The notes under the pieces are model-generated. The model had not been told where the DNA came from and did no database searches. It saw nothing but the letters and a program-made list of their open reading frames with translations. A program made the position numbers and the translations under genes. Shown here one piece after another: positions 34,374-45,654 of a DNA stretch of 64,000 nt (position 1 is its first letter; every line of letters begins with the position of its first letter). Origin of the DNA: Trichaptum fuscoviolaceum (Eukaryota; Basidiomycota; Agaricomycetes; Hymenochaetales; Trichaptaceae); NCBI GenBank assembly GCA_910574455.1, contig CAJSYZ010000009.1, positions 3,675,040-3,739,039 of the forward strand. Reading direction: 5' to 3'.

Positions 34374-34736
34374 TTGTCTAAAATAAGTGACGATGATCAG
34401 CCACCGAGCCAATCGAAAGGCAAACTGCGCACCATTATTAGAAGCTTTAGTCTCATAACTGCAGAAGGCATGCCATGCTGTATAAGTTGGCTTCCCTTTA
34501 TGCAACAAAGTCTTGCGGCTTCCAGCGTGCAAACGCTGCAGAATAGACAACGGAGTCTTTCCGTATTTACTTGCAATATTATGTGATGCCTCTGCAATCT
34601 GTTGTTGAAAAGCGATTATGTCCAGTGTAATGTTGCTTCGAGTCTGCTGCTGGGCCAATAACCTTGATTTACGCTCCTCTTTGCTGATTTTTGCTCGAGG
34701 CTTTCGAGCCTTAGGCTGAAGACGAAAGCGAGCCAT
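34374..34736 (-). pseudogene. KDZ-associated gene A, 5' portion
   Basis: Starts at 34736 with MARFRLQPKARKPRAK, strongly basic, followed by SKEERKSRLLAQQQTRSN, a helical region, and KPTYTAWHAFCSYETKA. An intron (GTGGCT to TTTTAG, about 34377-34405) appears to end almost exactly where the chromovirus was inserted (target duplication TTGTC 34374-34378 and 27662-27666). Continues at 27666. Probable DNA-binding accessory protein of the KDZ element (inference). Confidence 0.5.
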
Positions 34737-35438
34737 GTCGCAGTGAAAGAAGAGAATTGTAACTCGGCTAATATTTTCTTCCGATTTTCTTGAAATTGCA
34801 ATCACACCAAGTGATAGGAACAAAGTGCATATATTCACCTAATTCAGAAATTGACAAGACAACACATAACACGGTCTTACACATCTATACTTCCCTTCGT
34901 CCTCTTGTTCAACACACAGCATTTAACAGAAAGACTGAAGTGACAACCATAGTAGACAACGGCAATACACACTCTCTATGGCGGTTTCCGCCAGTCAATG
35001 GAGTCTCTGTTGATCGACAGAGCAACTCTGTTATCAAGCCAGTCAAAGACTGAAACTACATCATATCTATCCAAAATACACGCGAGCTTCAACACTAGAA
35101 AACGGGCCGAGCTTCGCCGGCAAGTCCCTTACTCCCTATTTGCTGAAAGGTTCGCACGGGTGGCAGATTTCCCTGAGCGTTCTCACGCAATTCCGGACTG
35201 CAGTGCCCTTCCTCCCAGAGGGAGTAAGGGAATGACAATATACTCATCAAGTCCCATAGCCACTCTTTCAGAGCTCCGTACTCCATTGCCGACCTCACCA
35301 ACTCAACTGTGAAAAACCTTGAATAGAAACACCGATCTAGGAAGAAGGGAGGAAGAGGATTTGATGGAAAACTAAAGTCAATGCAGATATTAGCATAGGA
35401 TAAGAGGCCCGGGCTAAGACGACGTACCATTACCACAA
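34737..35438. other. KDZ interior, non-coding, with dispersed terminal-repeat fragment
   Basis: No supported gene. About 35084-35240 is an inverted relative of 19047-19244, sharing CGGGCCGAGCTTCGCCGGCA, CCCTTACTCCC and a matching GGGAGTAAGGGA. It is probably a fragment or small non-autonomous member of one transposon family present in both the KDZ element and the MULE body. Confidence 0.5.
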
Positions 35439-37007
35439 TCATGCCAACTCAATTCCATCGCTTTCATCATCTTCGGCCTCATCGTCACTCAGACCGTTCA
35501 AACTTTGTTCATACGCGCGAACTATCTTGTAGTTTGAGTAATCGATCTTGAGAGCATTTAAAAGGGAACTTATCAATGTAGATGACCCATTGACTGAGTC
35601 GGAGAAAAGCATATGGAATGCTTCAAATTGCCGCACCCAGCTGCTCTCGTTTATTGACCCGTTGAGTGTCTTGCGAATATGGAGATTGATGTGGGGTGGC
35701 AGGACAGCTCCAAAAGCGTCAACCCAGAGACCCGTGAAACCGCCAACGCTTTCGCCTGTTTCCTTGATGATTTCTCTCGACGCGGTTGGGTTCGAGTTGA
35801 GTGGGTACAGCAGAGATGGAAACATGCAACTCGGTTGCATTGTGGAAGGGAATGCCGGTAAGACGTGAATGCGACTACCACTCGAGATGACGGACGAGTT
35901 TGTCTGGGTTGCAGGATGGATGGATGGATGGCTGGTGGACTTGCTGAATGAGAGACCCTTGGTCAACTTGGAAGGGCTCTTCGCAACACGAGTCTTGCTT
36001 GACTCGAGGCGCGAAGGACCAGGGGAGAACCTCATCGGAGACGCAGACGACGCGACTTTGCTTTGTGAGGCCATCTTGGACGGACTTCGAGTGACGTGAT
36101 CATCTTCTATTGAACTGCTGGAATTATGCGGATAAGGTAGCCTTGCGGGCTTAGTACAACCACGATTTGCCGACGTGCCACAAAACGAGATCGCCTTGTT
36201 GATCATGTCCTGCAGCTCCGCCGGAGGGAAGACAGCTCGAGAAGAAACAAGATTGCTGTGATATTTGTCGACGATTCCACGGGGGAGGACTGGGGCAGAA
36301 TGGCTTAGTAAGGGACGTTCGAGCCCACCGCCCGTGTTGTCGTACGTAGCCTTGATTTGTAGTAAACGGCGCGTTTTCGAGTCCATTATGACGGGCATGA
36401 TCTTGTTCATGAAAATCCAGGACATGAGCTCAGAAGGCCCCTTCAGCTCAGCCTTATGAGCTCGAAACATTGCCGGAGTGATATACTGATTGAAAAAGGC
36501 ATTCGAGACCAACAACTGGAATCCTTTCTCAACTCTTCCGTCGTAGTGGAAGACAAGCGTCATACCGCCCGACACTCGGTCAAGAGCAGTACACTAGAAG
36601 CAGAATCAGGTTCGAAAAAAAAATATCATAATAAGAAACTCACTGCGTCCGCCACGTCCTTCCTAATATCTCTTGCAAGGTACGGATCGTACCAGTCAGG
36701 CATCGCATGCACTGAACCTCCCCCTTCAACAGCCATAGGGCCTTCTGAGATCCCCGAAGTGATAAATGCACGCGATGCTGCAAGCATGCGCGTGTCCATG
36801 TCGGTATCCTCGAAGGCCAGGTTTGCCAGCGAGTTCCCGAAGATTGTCGATGGCGGAGGACACCCAAGGCCTTTGCGGACAGTTTCGATCGACTCCCAGT
36901 CCAACTTGAACTGGGGAACTTGGACTTTGACGGTTTTATCAGACTGTTTAAGAGGTTAGTGAAGTCTTTGTATGGAAAAAGAGTGTTAAAAAGCTTACCT
37001 GCGGCAT
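35439..37007 (-). CDS. KDZ-associated gene B, unknown protein
   Basis: Starts at 37007 with MPQ, followed by an intron (about 36953-36998) and SDKTVKVQVPQFKLDWESIE. A second intron (about 36596-36642) leads to the main exon (GGMTLVFHYDGRVEKGFQLL). Total about 490 residues. The N-terminal half is ordered (ARDIRKDVADA; ELMSWIFMNKIMPVIMDSKT). The middle is Ser/Lys-rich with repeated SPSK motifs. A second ordered region follows (ETGESVGGFTGLWVDAFGAV; SSWVRQFEAFHMLFSDSVNG), and the end is acidic (DDEAEDDESDGIE). No stops, so probably intact. I do not recognise the family. Its place inside the KDZ TIRs, co-oriented with the transposase, suggests an element-encoded role. Confidence 0.65.
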
Positions 37008-37549
37008 AGTTAGAATTCTTAGTATGGCAGTGATGGTGATCTCTGGGATTGACGACAGCAAAGACAAGCACACATTGTGATTGCTTGTTTGATAACGTAA
37101 TTAATTACTACTTCTGGAATTTTCAGGGACTGCATATACGCACCAGAATAACAGAAATATGTTCACAATATCTACCTTGCAAGGCTCGATCACTCTCCAA
37201 GATCATCTACAATATCCAGGCAAGCTATATGATATATAAGAGCTCCTTAGACTATCAAATCTAATCGATTAGCCTTCAGAATCCAATCTAGTAGAAGACG
37301 AAGATTCAAAACCCATCAACAGATGCAAGATGCAAGATGCATGTTGGATGTGTATGACAATTGTACATTGGTATAGGACTCAAGCTCAAAGGATAAGCCA
37401 ATTAATACAAGCTGATTACAAGGTCTGTCATCTTTTGACATGAATGAAAGTATAACTGACATGAACATGATATAGGTAGCAATCTTTACTGTGCTGCAAG
37501 TCTCATAATGTAATTAGTGTACATACTAACACTCGCATGTTCGTCTCTT
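37008..37549. other. Non-coding KDZ interior
   Basis: AT-rich stretch upstream of gene B. It probably contains that gene's promoter, but I see no distinct motif and no gene. Confidence 0.4.
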
Positions 37550-37554
37550 GGTTC

Positions 37555-40062
37555 TGTCGGGATCCCCCAGGACCCCAACATGTCTAAGGCAAACCCGAAC
37601 AGAACCCGGTATACTGAAACCCGAATCGCGACCTTGGCTAGATCCCGAAAGGATCCCCCGCTCTCTGATCCCGGAAGAACCTCTGCTTCGCCATGCATTC
37701 TCCTGCTAAGAGTTCCGCCCCGCTACGACCTCCTCGCCCCTGCTTGTCCTCGCCCACGTCCCCTCGTCAGTCCCCCGCCTCGTCCCCGCGTCTCGATCCA
37801 TCCCTAGCCCGCCTCGTCGTTCCCCCGACTCTAGGATGATCCCCCGCTCGCTCCCCGCTCCCGTCATGCTCTGTTCCCCGCCCCAGCGAACCCCGTACCT
37901 CGCCATAGTCCCGAAGTCACTCACCATAGCCACAGCCATAGCCATAGCCTGCCACAGCCATAGCCATAGCCATAGCTACCCCAGACCTCGTAGATCCTCG
38001 ACTATGCCCGGATACCAGATCCCGGCCTCGCGTCCACAGTCATGAAGTGCAGTTAGGAGATTGATCCACTGCGTCCAAAGCCGACCTCTGTCTGGCCTTG
38101 AGTAAGCCAACACGACAGCAGGTCAAGGATTGCTATCCCGCAATCCTGCCCGGTCACGAACCCTGCCCTGCGCTCGTCCGGCCACGGTGCCCTAGCTAAC
38201 CCCTTCGACATCCTGCGCCTCTCGACCTGCCCTTGTTCGTCCACAGCCTGCCCCGCCAGGAATCCCGCCTCGCCGCGAACGCTGTCAAGCGTCCTCTCTG
38301 ACAATCCCGCAACCCACGCTCGTTCACGGTTGGAGTCCCGTCAAGACTCCCCCCACTCGTCTCCTCGTCCCGGTTGGAGTCCCGCCAAACTCCCCCCGCT
38401 CGTTCCCCGACTAGAGTCTCGCCAGACTCCCCCGCTCATTCCCGGTAGAAACCCCGCTCGCTTCCCGGTTGGAATCCCGCTCCTTTCCCCCGCACGATCC
38501 CAGTCGAAATCCCGCTCGTTTCCCGCCTCGCGTCCCGCCTCGAATCCCCGCGCAAATCCCCTGCAGGATTCCCGCCTTCGATCCCGCCGCGATTCCCATC
38601 GCAACCCCAGCTAAGTCCCCGCTCTGATTCCCGAAAGATTCCAGCTACGATTCCCGGTCGAAACCCGAATTCGATTCCCAGTCGAAACCCGAACTCGAAA
38701 CCCGGTCGAAACCCGAATCAGATTCCCTGCATGAGCCAGTCGCGAATCTCGCTGGTTTCCCGCCGTCCACGGGAAACCCCTTAGCTTCCCCGCTCCTCGA
38801 TGCTAACCTCGTCTCGAGATAGCCCCAGGTGATTGGCCTGGCCACGCACGTGCCAACCAACTAGTCTCGCTAGTAGCGTCCTGTCCCGGTCCGCAGACCT
38901 CGTTCCCGCCACCCCGTGTGCGGGATTGATCTCATTGTCCGCAAGGACTCGAACCCCGTCCTTAGTCGCCCTGCCCCGCGCGCGCCTCGCGATTAGGCTT
39001 CATTACGACATCGAAGCACCGACTTCTTCGAAGTTAGTCCCTGTCGATCTCCCGCGACCCTGATCCACGCCAGAAGTTGCCTGCAACTTATCCCGAGACG
39101 ATGTATGCATTACATCCGCCCCCCACGCTCGTTACCCCGCTGCCTGTGCGCCAGCTTGATACCTCGCGCACAATTACATTCCTTTAGTTCTCTTTGTTTC
39201 ACTTGACCATGCTTCACGCTCGTTCCCTTAGATCTTGCCCAGATGTCCCCCACCGAATCCCGAATCCCGGATTCACGTCACTGTATGCGCGGCCTTCGCC
39301 CGCAAGATTGTGTAACTAGTTAGTTGCGCGTTTGTGCATGCCCGTTCCCTGTAGATTCTGCCCAGTAGATAAATACCTGTCGCCACCGTAAGGAGCACTC
39401 ACTTTTGTCCTCTTGTCGAGTGCTTCCTTAGGTGTGTTTCTGTCTTGTCTCTAGTGTAGTTTTACAATGCTGACTTGTTGAGTGCTTCCTTAGGGAACCT
39501 CCTCCTGATACAGAAGTGTTGCCTTGAGATCCCGGTTATCCTGAGCTCTCTGCTCCCGTCCTGAGCACGCCTGCTCTCTGGCTCTCTTGTCTCTGTCTTG
39601 CCCCGGATCCCGCTCTGCGAATCCCGCCCTGAGTCCTGCCCAGAATCCCGCTCTGAGATTCCCGCCAGAATCCCGCACTGAGATTCCCGCAAGAATCCCG
39701 CTCTGCGATTCCCGCCAAAGCCCCGAACGATTCCCGCACGAATCCAGATTCCCGCACAACTCCAGATTCCCGCACGAATCCAGATTCCCGCCAGAATCCC
39801 GCTTTGCATTTCCCCGCGTCTCGACTCTGTCTCCCCGCATCTCGACTCTGCCTTCCCCGCCTCGACTCTGACTCTGCCCCGTCCTCGCCTTGAGCCCCCT
39901 TGCGTCTCGCCCCCGTAGCCCCGCTCCCCGCGCGACTCCGTTGGCGTTGTAGCGTCCTTAACGGTTCCCCTGCGCCTTCTCCGCTGCCGCGCGCTCTCCC
40001 AGGCCTTGCCCCGGAAGCCGCTAACGCGCCCCGGCCCCCAAGGTTCCCCCCAGGTCGTAACA
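37555..40062 (+). mobile_element. 2.5-kb solo LTR (copy 1)
   Basis: 2508 bp, beginning TGTCGGGATCCCCC and ending GGTCGTAACA, flanked by GGTTC (37550-37554 and 40063-40067). No internal retroelement genes, so a solo LTR from LTR-LTR recombination. Most of it is a C-rich degenerate array of GATTCCCG/AATCCCGC words (reverse CGGGAATC). The 3' part contains the CTTGTCGAGTGCTTCCTTAGG unit twice and a GATAAATACC box, shared with the chromovirus LTR. A second copy of exactly the same length lies inverted at 60184-62691. Scattered open frames here are repeat artefacts. Confidence 0.85.
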
Positions 40063-40067
40063 GGTTC

Positions 40068-40520
40068 TCCCTACATTCAAGACCCTCGAGTAGTATTACA
40101 TGATTCTTCCTTAAATCTACTCGTTGTCCTCGTCCATCTATTACTTGAGTTCAATAATGTGTCCTTTTTGTACAGCATCGAGTCTTGAAAGTCTTCGAAG
40201 ACATTTGCAAGTCGATCGAGTACTCTAATCAGAGTTCAAGCACATTGGACCCAGATAACTTGTCCAATTCGATAGCTTGACTTTCAAACACATTTATTCT
40301 ATCTCTAGGGACAAAAATCTTAGTGAATCCGTGTTCTGATAGTTAAGGTGAGGATCTCAGCTACCTTTGTTTTCGATCTTGATTATCACGGTGCATATTT
40401 GAACTTCGTCAATTGAAATGGCCATTCCAAGCTAATTATTGTCAGGTTACTTTTCGATTCTAGGTGTAGATATGACAGAATATATTATTCTATGTACAGA
40501 TAATCTACAAGTACTAGAGG
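40068..40520. other. Non-coding spacer downstream of KDZ transposase
   Basis: AT-rich and no gene recognised. Lies between the solo LTR and the transposase stop codon, and would hold the transposase 3' UTR and terminator. Confidence 0.4.
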
Positions 40521-43500
40521 TTACAAGTCGTCCCTCGCAATAAAGTCACTGTAAGCTATTGCATCGTCCTCCTCATATTGCAACCCGAACTCCTCCCCAT
40601 CGTCTTCGTTCCCTTCCTTTCCACTACCGCGCATCATTGCATGAGGATCAACTGGAAGATCCGCGCATACCAGATCATGGTCTCGAGCTGAAACACGATT
40701 TATTTGCTTACCCGGTTTTATTATTGCTGTGCACCCTGGCAGTTCCGTTAGCTTCTGCAGTCGCTCAAAATGAGCTTCGTTCATCGCCGATCGATAGCGC
40801 CATCTTCTAAGGAGCTCGGCTGCAAGCATAGGACTTGAGATTCTGAGGGCTTCGTATGCGATCTTGAAGATTTCTCGTTCGTCAACCAGATGTGTCACCA
40901 AGCGTCGAGCCTCGATATCGAGCCTCTTGATCTCATTGCGAGCACATCTGAGCTTGAAATATGCTTCCATTGCCTCACGGCATAAGGGCTTCGACCAAGT
41001 CTTTGAAGGTACATCGTGTTGGGTGTCACGAAGCAAATCAAATTCGCCAAGAAAAGAGTACTGGACGACCTTCGCATACTGAACTCGAGGTTTCTTGACT
41101 GCGTCGGCAAGGATATTGTACCGGTCGACTGCCTTTCGGATTGTCGCCGAGCGAGTCTTCAAGGCTTGAGAAATATGCGCCCTCATTTTGTAGGCGGTAC
41201 CACTGATGTTCACTTTCGTAAGCTCCATTAATCTTTGGACCACTAACCGTTCCAAATAATCTAACTGGCGCCGGTAGGCGCGTTCCCGCAGAAAACGTTT
41301 GGTAGTTGACCAACGTTCTGATTTCTCAGTCCAGCGGTCGACCTCCAAGATTCCGAGTGCCTGTTCGGATAGAAGGACCCGTTGCTCGGACTTTGCGAGT
41401 TTCCCGCTGGCAAGGGTGTATGCGGCCGCGCGACGGCCCATTATGGCCTGACTTGACGATTGGCCATTTGAAGCAATATTTTCGATATCAAATAACGAGC
41501 GTGCCGTATCTCGGGCCACCCTGTATTTCATATTAATTTTGCAAATTATAAAGAATTTTTGAAATCACTTACTGTCGTTTGACTAGCTCCTCTAATGCTG
41601 CTACGTACTCGATATCAAGATGAGGCGCTGCTGGTCCGCGACGTAAGTCTTGTAAGTACGTCTTTTCCTCTTCAAGGAATGTCTCGAAATCGTCTTCACG
41701 GACACCCAGAGTCGCGCACGCGGCAGATATGAAGCCGGGGTTCGTGTTGATGATTTCGAGTGCCTGTCTATAATTATTGTAAATAAATTGACCTAAAGAA
41801 TATTCAGTAAAATGTCTTTCTCAAGAACAAGAGAACATACTTAGCTCGGCATACTTATCATCGTCCCAGGACATGAAGTGCTGCTCGATAGCTTGCGTTC
41901 GATGAAATGCAGTGGACAAGCGAGAGCTTGCCGCGACTGCATTTGATGCTGAGAACGCGCGTTCGCAGCCCTCGAAGTCTTCTATACCTAAGCCTTCGAT
42001 ATAAAGTGGAAGATGATTTACCTGGCACAATCGGTTGTGCGCATGTCCGTGGAAGAGATTTACGACATATCGAAGACGGTGCTTGAGAGCCAAGTCGGCG
42101 AGGCTGCTTCGCTTGACTGTCGCGTTAAACGTACAGCCAATGTCGTAACCAACGGCAATATCGTCCCCGTGTTCTTCAATGAGTCGTTTTGTTATTGCCA
42201 GAGGGTATTTCCGTCTGGCAAAAAAAAATTAGTAGCTGACCAACAAAAAAAAAGGGCACGCACCGTTCGCCCGAACGAATCATATCACACAAAAGGAGCA
42301 AAAACCCATGGCGACAGAAAGATGCCACAATTCCGGAAACCGCGTACATACCAAACATTTTTTTGCGGGCATCAGGCCCCGCATTTGCCCAGCGCTCCTT
42401 GCACTCTATAATACCACTGTCTTGATCCTGTTTCGCCAATCGCTTTGCTTGAGCATTGCGCGCGTGTTGAGATGACTTTGCTATATTGTCAAATTCGAGC
42501 TCCTCATCCGTGTCATCCCAGTCAGTGTCTTCCTCTTTGTTCTCTCCGCTTCGCTATACTAGACTTAGTTATATCATTTAATATCATAAAAATTAATACG
42601 CACCTCCTCCTCAAGACAACTGTCCTTCTCAAATACGTCTACTTCTGCCTGCGTGACCCAGATATCCCTCCGTCCTGCGCGATCGTCATCTCGAGGGACT
42701 CCACTCTTCAGAGTGTTGTCCACACTTTTGAGCGAGTTGTTGCCATCAATACAAAAAAGCCGACGATATCGAAGTGTAGCTTCGCCCTCAAGCTCGTACA
42801 TACACGCGGGGCATATATTTCGGACGCGCCAATTTTTGCTGTCTCTTTGTAGGGCTGCCGCTATGCGATTGTCGATAACATTTTGAATTTCAAGATAGAC
42901 GTCAAATGCGATCCGGAGATGCGGGTTGAGACGTCGTTCAAATGGAATCTGTATGCTGTCTTAGAGAAGGTTATAGAGAAGGTCATCTAGACTCACATTA
43001 TTTTGCAAGCATAACTTCTTCGTCATTGCTTGTATACTGAAGCGGGGACACGCACGGTTGCTTTGACGGAAATCTTCTAAAGCTTGGATTGAGTACGCAT
43101 ACACCGGCGTCCATGGCGCAGAACCCAGAAAGCCTTGGCGAAGGAGATCTTCATTCACGCATTGCGAGTGCGTCAGTCGGTTAAATTTTTTGATTTGAAA
43201 ACCTAGACTATATTAGTTTCCGAAGACAAGACGACTCTGATAACTCACAATCCAAGCCTATCACAGTCATTTCAAATGGCTCGCCGTCTGCGATCTCCGG
43301 ACCCAAATCTTCATCCTTCCGGTGTTGATGCCAGAGAAATGCTTCGACAAGGAAAGGGGTCTGCTTTGAAAAAGCATCATTCCTCTTTTGTGTGCGGTCT
43401 CTTCATGTCCGATTGTCCATGTACTTGAACTGTCGCTTTCCGGGCCTGAAATACAATTGTCAATCTTCTTTCACCAAACCTCGAGCATAGAATTGGTAGA

Positions 43501-43993
43501 CGCGTGGAATCGCTTGACTCGATATGAAGAAGAAGAAGGCGGTCCTAACGGAAAGAAGATGCGTGGAGGTCGGGTAAAGGAATGCGAAGAACACGAATGT
43601 GAAGTTTCAATAATAAGCTCTAAAGCAAACGTACAATTTTGAACCAAACCATGACTCTCTCAAGTCTGGAAGCAAGGATTCCTCCCCACCTGCGTGGCTC
43701 GAATACAACCCTTCATCGCCCATGGGTATCGTATTGCATGAGTCTTCTTCCGAGCCCTCGAATATTGCGTCCGATCGCAGAGAGCGATCCGCTATCATCA
43801 GGCGAGTCGCCTCTCGATCAGAGGTGTCCATAGCCTTAACTTCTTCCCTGCGCTTCGCTGCTCCTTCCTCCAATCGGTGTTTCGCATCTCGAGGATTCAA
43901 GCGAGTGCTTGACGCTATCCCGTGCGTTCCGCTACCGGTCTTGACGATAGCTCGCTTGCTGAGTCCTCGTTTGACTGGGCGTTGGCCTCGCAT
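40521..43993 (-). CDS. KDZ-family transposase
   Basis: Large transposase of the Kyakuja-Dileera-Zisupton class, which moves the surrounding element. Start chosen at 43993 (MRGQRPVKRG), a basic N-terminus. Family landmarks in order: SQCVNEDLLRQGFLGSAPWT (about 43140), ICPACMYELEGEATLRYR (about 42800), IDGNNSLKS with the first catalytic Asp (about 42735), YAVSGIVASFCRHGFLLLL (about 42330), VGYDIGCTFNATV with the second Asp (about 42130), FHGHAHNRLCQ (about 42040), and GLGIEDFEGCERAFSASN with the likely catalytic Glu (about 41970). A long helical C-terminal region and an acidic end (SDFIARDDL) follow. Several short introns separate the exons. No disabling change was found, so it may be active, though borders were not all verified. 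Confidence 0.88.
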
Positions 43994-44765
43994 TGTAAAG
44001 GAGAGTCCGCTAGAATTATAAAGAGATAGGAGAGCAGGTACGAGCCGTGCAGTACAGAAGTGCAGATGGAAGTGAAAAGACGACCAGGCCACAATAGCTA
44101 TAATAGATAATAATAGATGCCGCTCTGACGTCGATCGCACGTGAAGAACGCGCCTGATGGTGCTTAACCGATGGCGCTTAATTACTTTAACTGCGTGCAA
44201 CTGTCAAATCTGTACCAGAATCCGTAGTTTAGGTACTCAGAGTAATTAGTAGACAAAGCACTGCGGCCGTGTGGTCTATAGCTTAATTAATGTACAGATC
44301 CGTGCGATTATACTGTATACTTAAGTACTCCAATACTAGATTAGTGCAATCATCAATAGCCAGACGGAAACTCCCAGTTACTCAGACGCATTGTCTCTAT
44401 GCGTGTCTACAACATACATGCGAGACAAGGATACGGAGTATATAAACACATCCGTTCGTACAATTTATATGTATGAGACGATCCTTCATCGGATCGTCTT
44501 AGATCAACATCATAGTTCGTGAAGAAGAAGGAAAAGGTTCCGAGATGTCGAGGAAGCAATGAAACCATGTAATAATCGCGTGTGAACTTGTCTTGGTATA
44601 GAGACACACGCGCACGCTGCCTGGGAATGGTCACACTTTCAAAGAGATAAGTGAATTTAAATTTGCATTTGAATTTAACTCTAAATCTAATGGTACATAA
44701 AGATACTACAGACAAATGCGATTCTGAATATACTATTGGCTTAATATTTGAAGATGTAGTTAAAA
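43994..44765. other. KDZ transposase upstream region
   Basis: AT-rich region between the transposase start and the right TIR, with no supported gene. It holds the transposase promoter by position; a short minus-strand frame at 44407-44715 has no recognised motif. Confidence 0.4.
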
Positions 44766-45090
44766 AGATACGGGCTTACGGGGAAGGGAGATGCAGTGGG
44801 GGCGGGTGGCGCGTCGGGGTGGGGCAACCGGGTCACCGGTTGTGTCTACAACCGGAGACCCTTAGACCCTGGAGTGAGAGAACACCGGTGTACACACACC
44901 GGTGACCGGAAGGACCCTTGCCAGGGTCCTAGCTGTCACCTGGCCGAATAGCTCGAGATCTATAGAAGGTCTCGAGCTATTGGGCCAGGTATTAAAACAC
45001 TTACCCTCAGCCAAACCCCAAGCACATCTGCCCGGTCACCTCTCGGTGGTGTCCAGGCACTTGTGCTTCAGTCCTTGGGTTCATTAGGTG
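44766..45090 (-). repeat. Right TIR of KDZ element
   Basis: Inverted copy of the left TIR, with the same hairpin series. In this copy the inner palindrome is complete (ACCGGTGT-ACAC-ACACCGGT, about 44884-44903). The outer 205 bp appear identical to the left TIR. Confidence 0.85.
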
Positions 45091-45485
45091 TCAGGCGCTA
45101 CCCGCACGGTCTTGTCACTGTCGAATTGGGTCGTAAAGGTGCTCTTGGTGTGGGTGCTCGTCTTGGTGGTCTTGGTCTCATGCCTGGATGGGTAAGTTTG
45201 CATCCACTTTTTGGTGTTTTGCATTCTGACTCCAGTCTCCGTTCAGTGACTCCCTGTCGATTCGAGTTCAACAACACACATGTTATTGCAGCTTACGAAA
45301 ACACTTAAAATGACACTTAAGTCTACGGAAGAAGAGCGTGCTATCTTTCGTGCTTGTTTGGCTGTCCAGCGTTCCCCGGTGTTGAATGTCATCAGCGCAT
45401 GGAAGACGTCCATAAGCGCAGTATCAATACTAGCCGACAGATCACTCTCTTACATGAAGACCTTCGGATGGTGAAGCTGAGCATG
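45091..45485 (+). pseudogene. ags1: Alpha-1,3-glucan synthase fragment, part 3
   Basis: Directly joins part 2 when the KDZ element and one target copy are removed: RR-YPHG runs on into VTVELGRKGALGVGARLGGL and GLMPGW. After an intron (GTAAGT at about 45192 to about 45243) come THVIAAYENT-like and LKMTLKSTEEERAIFRACLA sequence, then decay. This is a region much further along the enzyme than the end of part 2, so several hundred codons were already missing before the KDZ insertion. Frameshifts and stops confirm it is a pseudogene. Confidence 0.75.
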
Positions 45486-45654
45486 CGCCTCGCGTAGCAG
45501 GCATGGATACGGAAGATTGTGATCGTGAACATCGGGAAGAACGGATGTAGTCCACTGGGACACCCGAAGCACATATGACAGCCCACACAACTCGATCCCT
45601 GGAGCTTGAGCCACTTGACGCGCAAAGTCACCTCTGCGGAAACAAACCATCCAG

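Larger units (their letters stand above)
25651..45090. mobile_element. 19.4-kb KDZ transposon with nested retroelements
   Basis: The ends are inverted repeats starting CACCTAATGAACCCAAGGAC on both sides, identical by eye for about 205 bp and recognisable for about 320 bp. They are flanked by a 7-bp duplication TCAGGCG (25644-25650 and 45091-45097). It encodes a KDZ (Kyakuja-Dileera-Zisupton) transposase and two other minus-strand genes. A chromovirus (27667-34373) and a solo LTR (37555-40062) were inserted later; without them the element is about 10.2 kb. It interrupts the already decayed glucan-synthase fragment. Confidence 0.88.

Noticed and set aside
37836..39871. Many open frames with repetitive Arg/Ser/Pro or Gly/Arg/Glu composition, also at 60131-62205
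   Set aside because: Produced by the CGGGAATC-type array of the solo LTRs in all frames; no start context, domains or splice signals support a protein.
44902..45087. 61-codon open frame identical at 25654-25839
   Set aside because: The identity comes from the KDZ terminal inverted repeats, not from a conserved gene.
25651..45090. A TET/JBP dioxygenase partner in the KDZ element
   Set aside because: Looked for because such partnerships are known in mushrooms; neither accessory gene shows a recognisable HxD iron-binding pattern.
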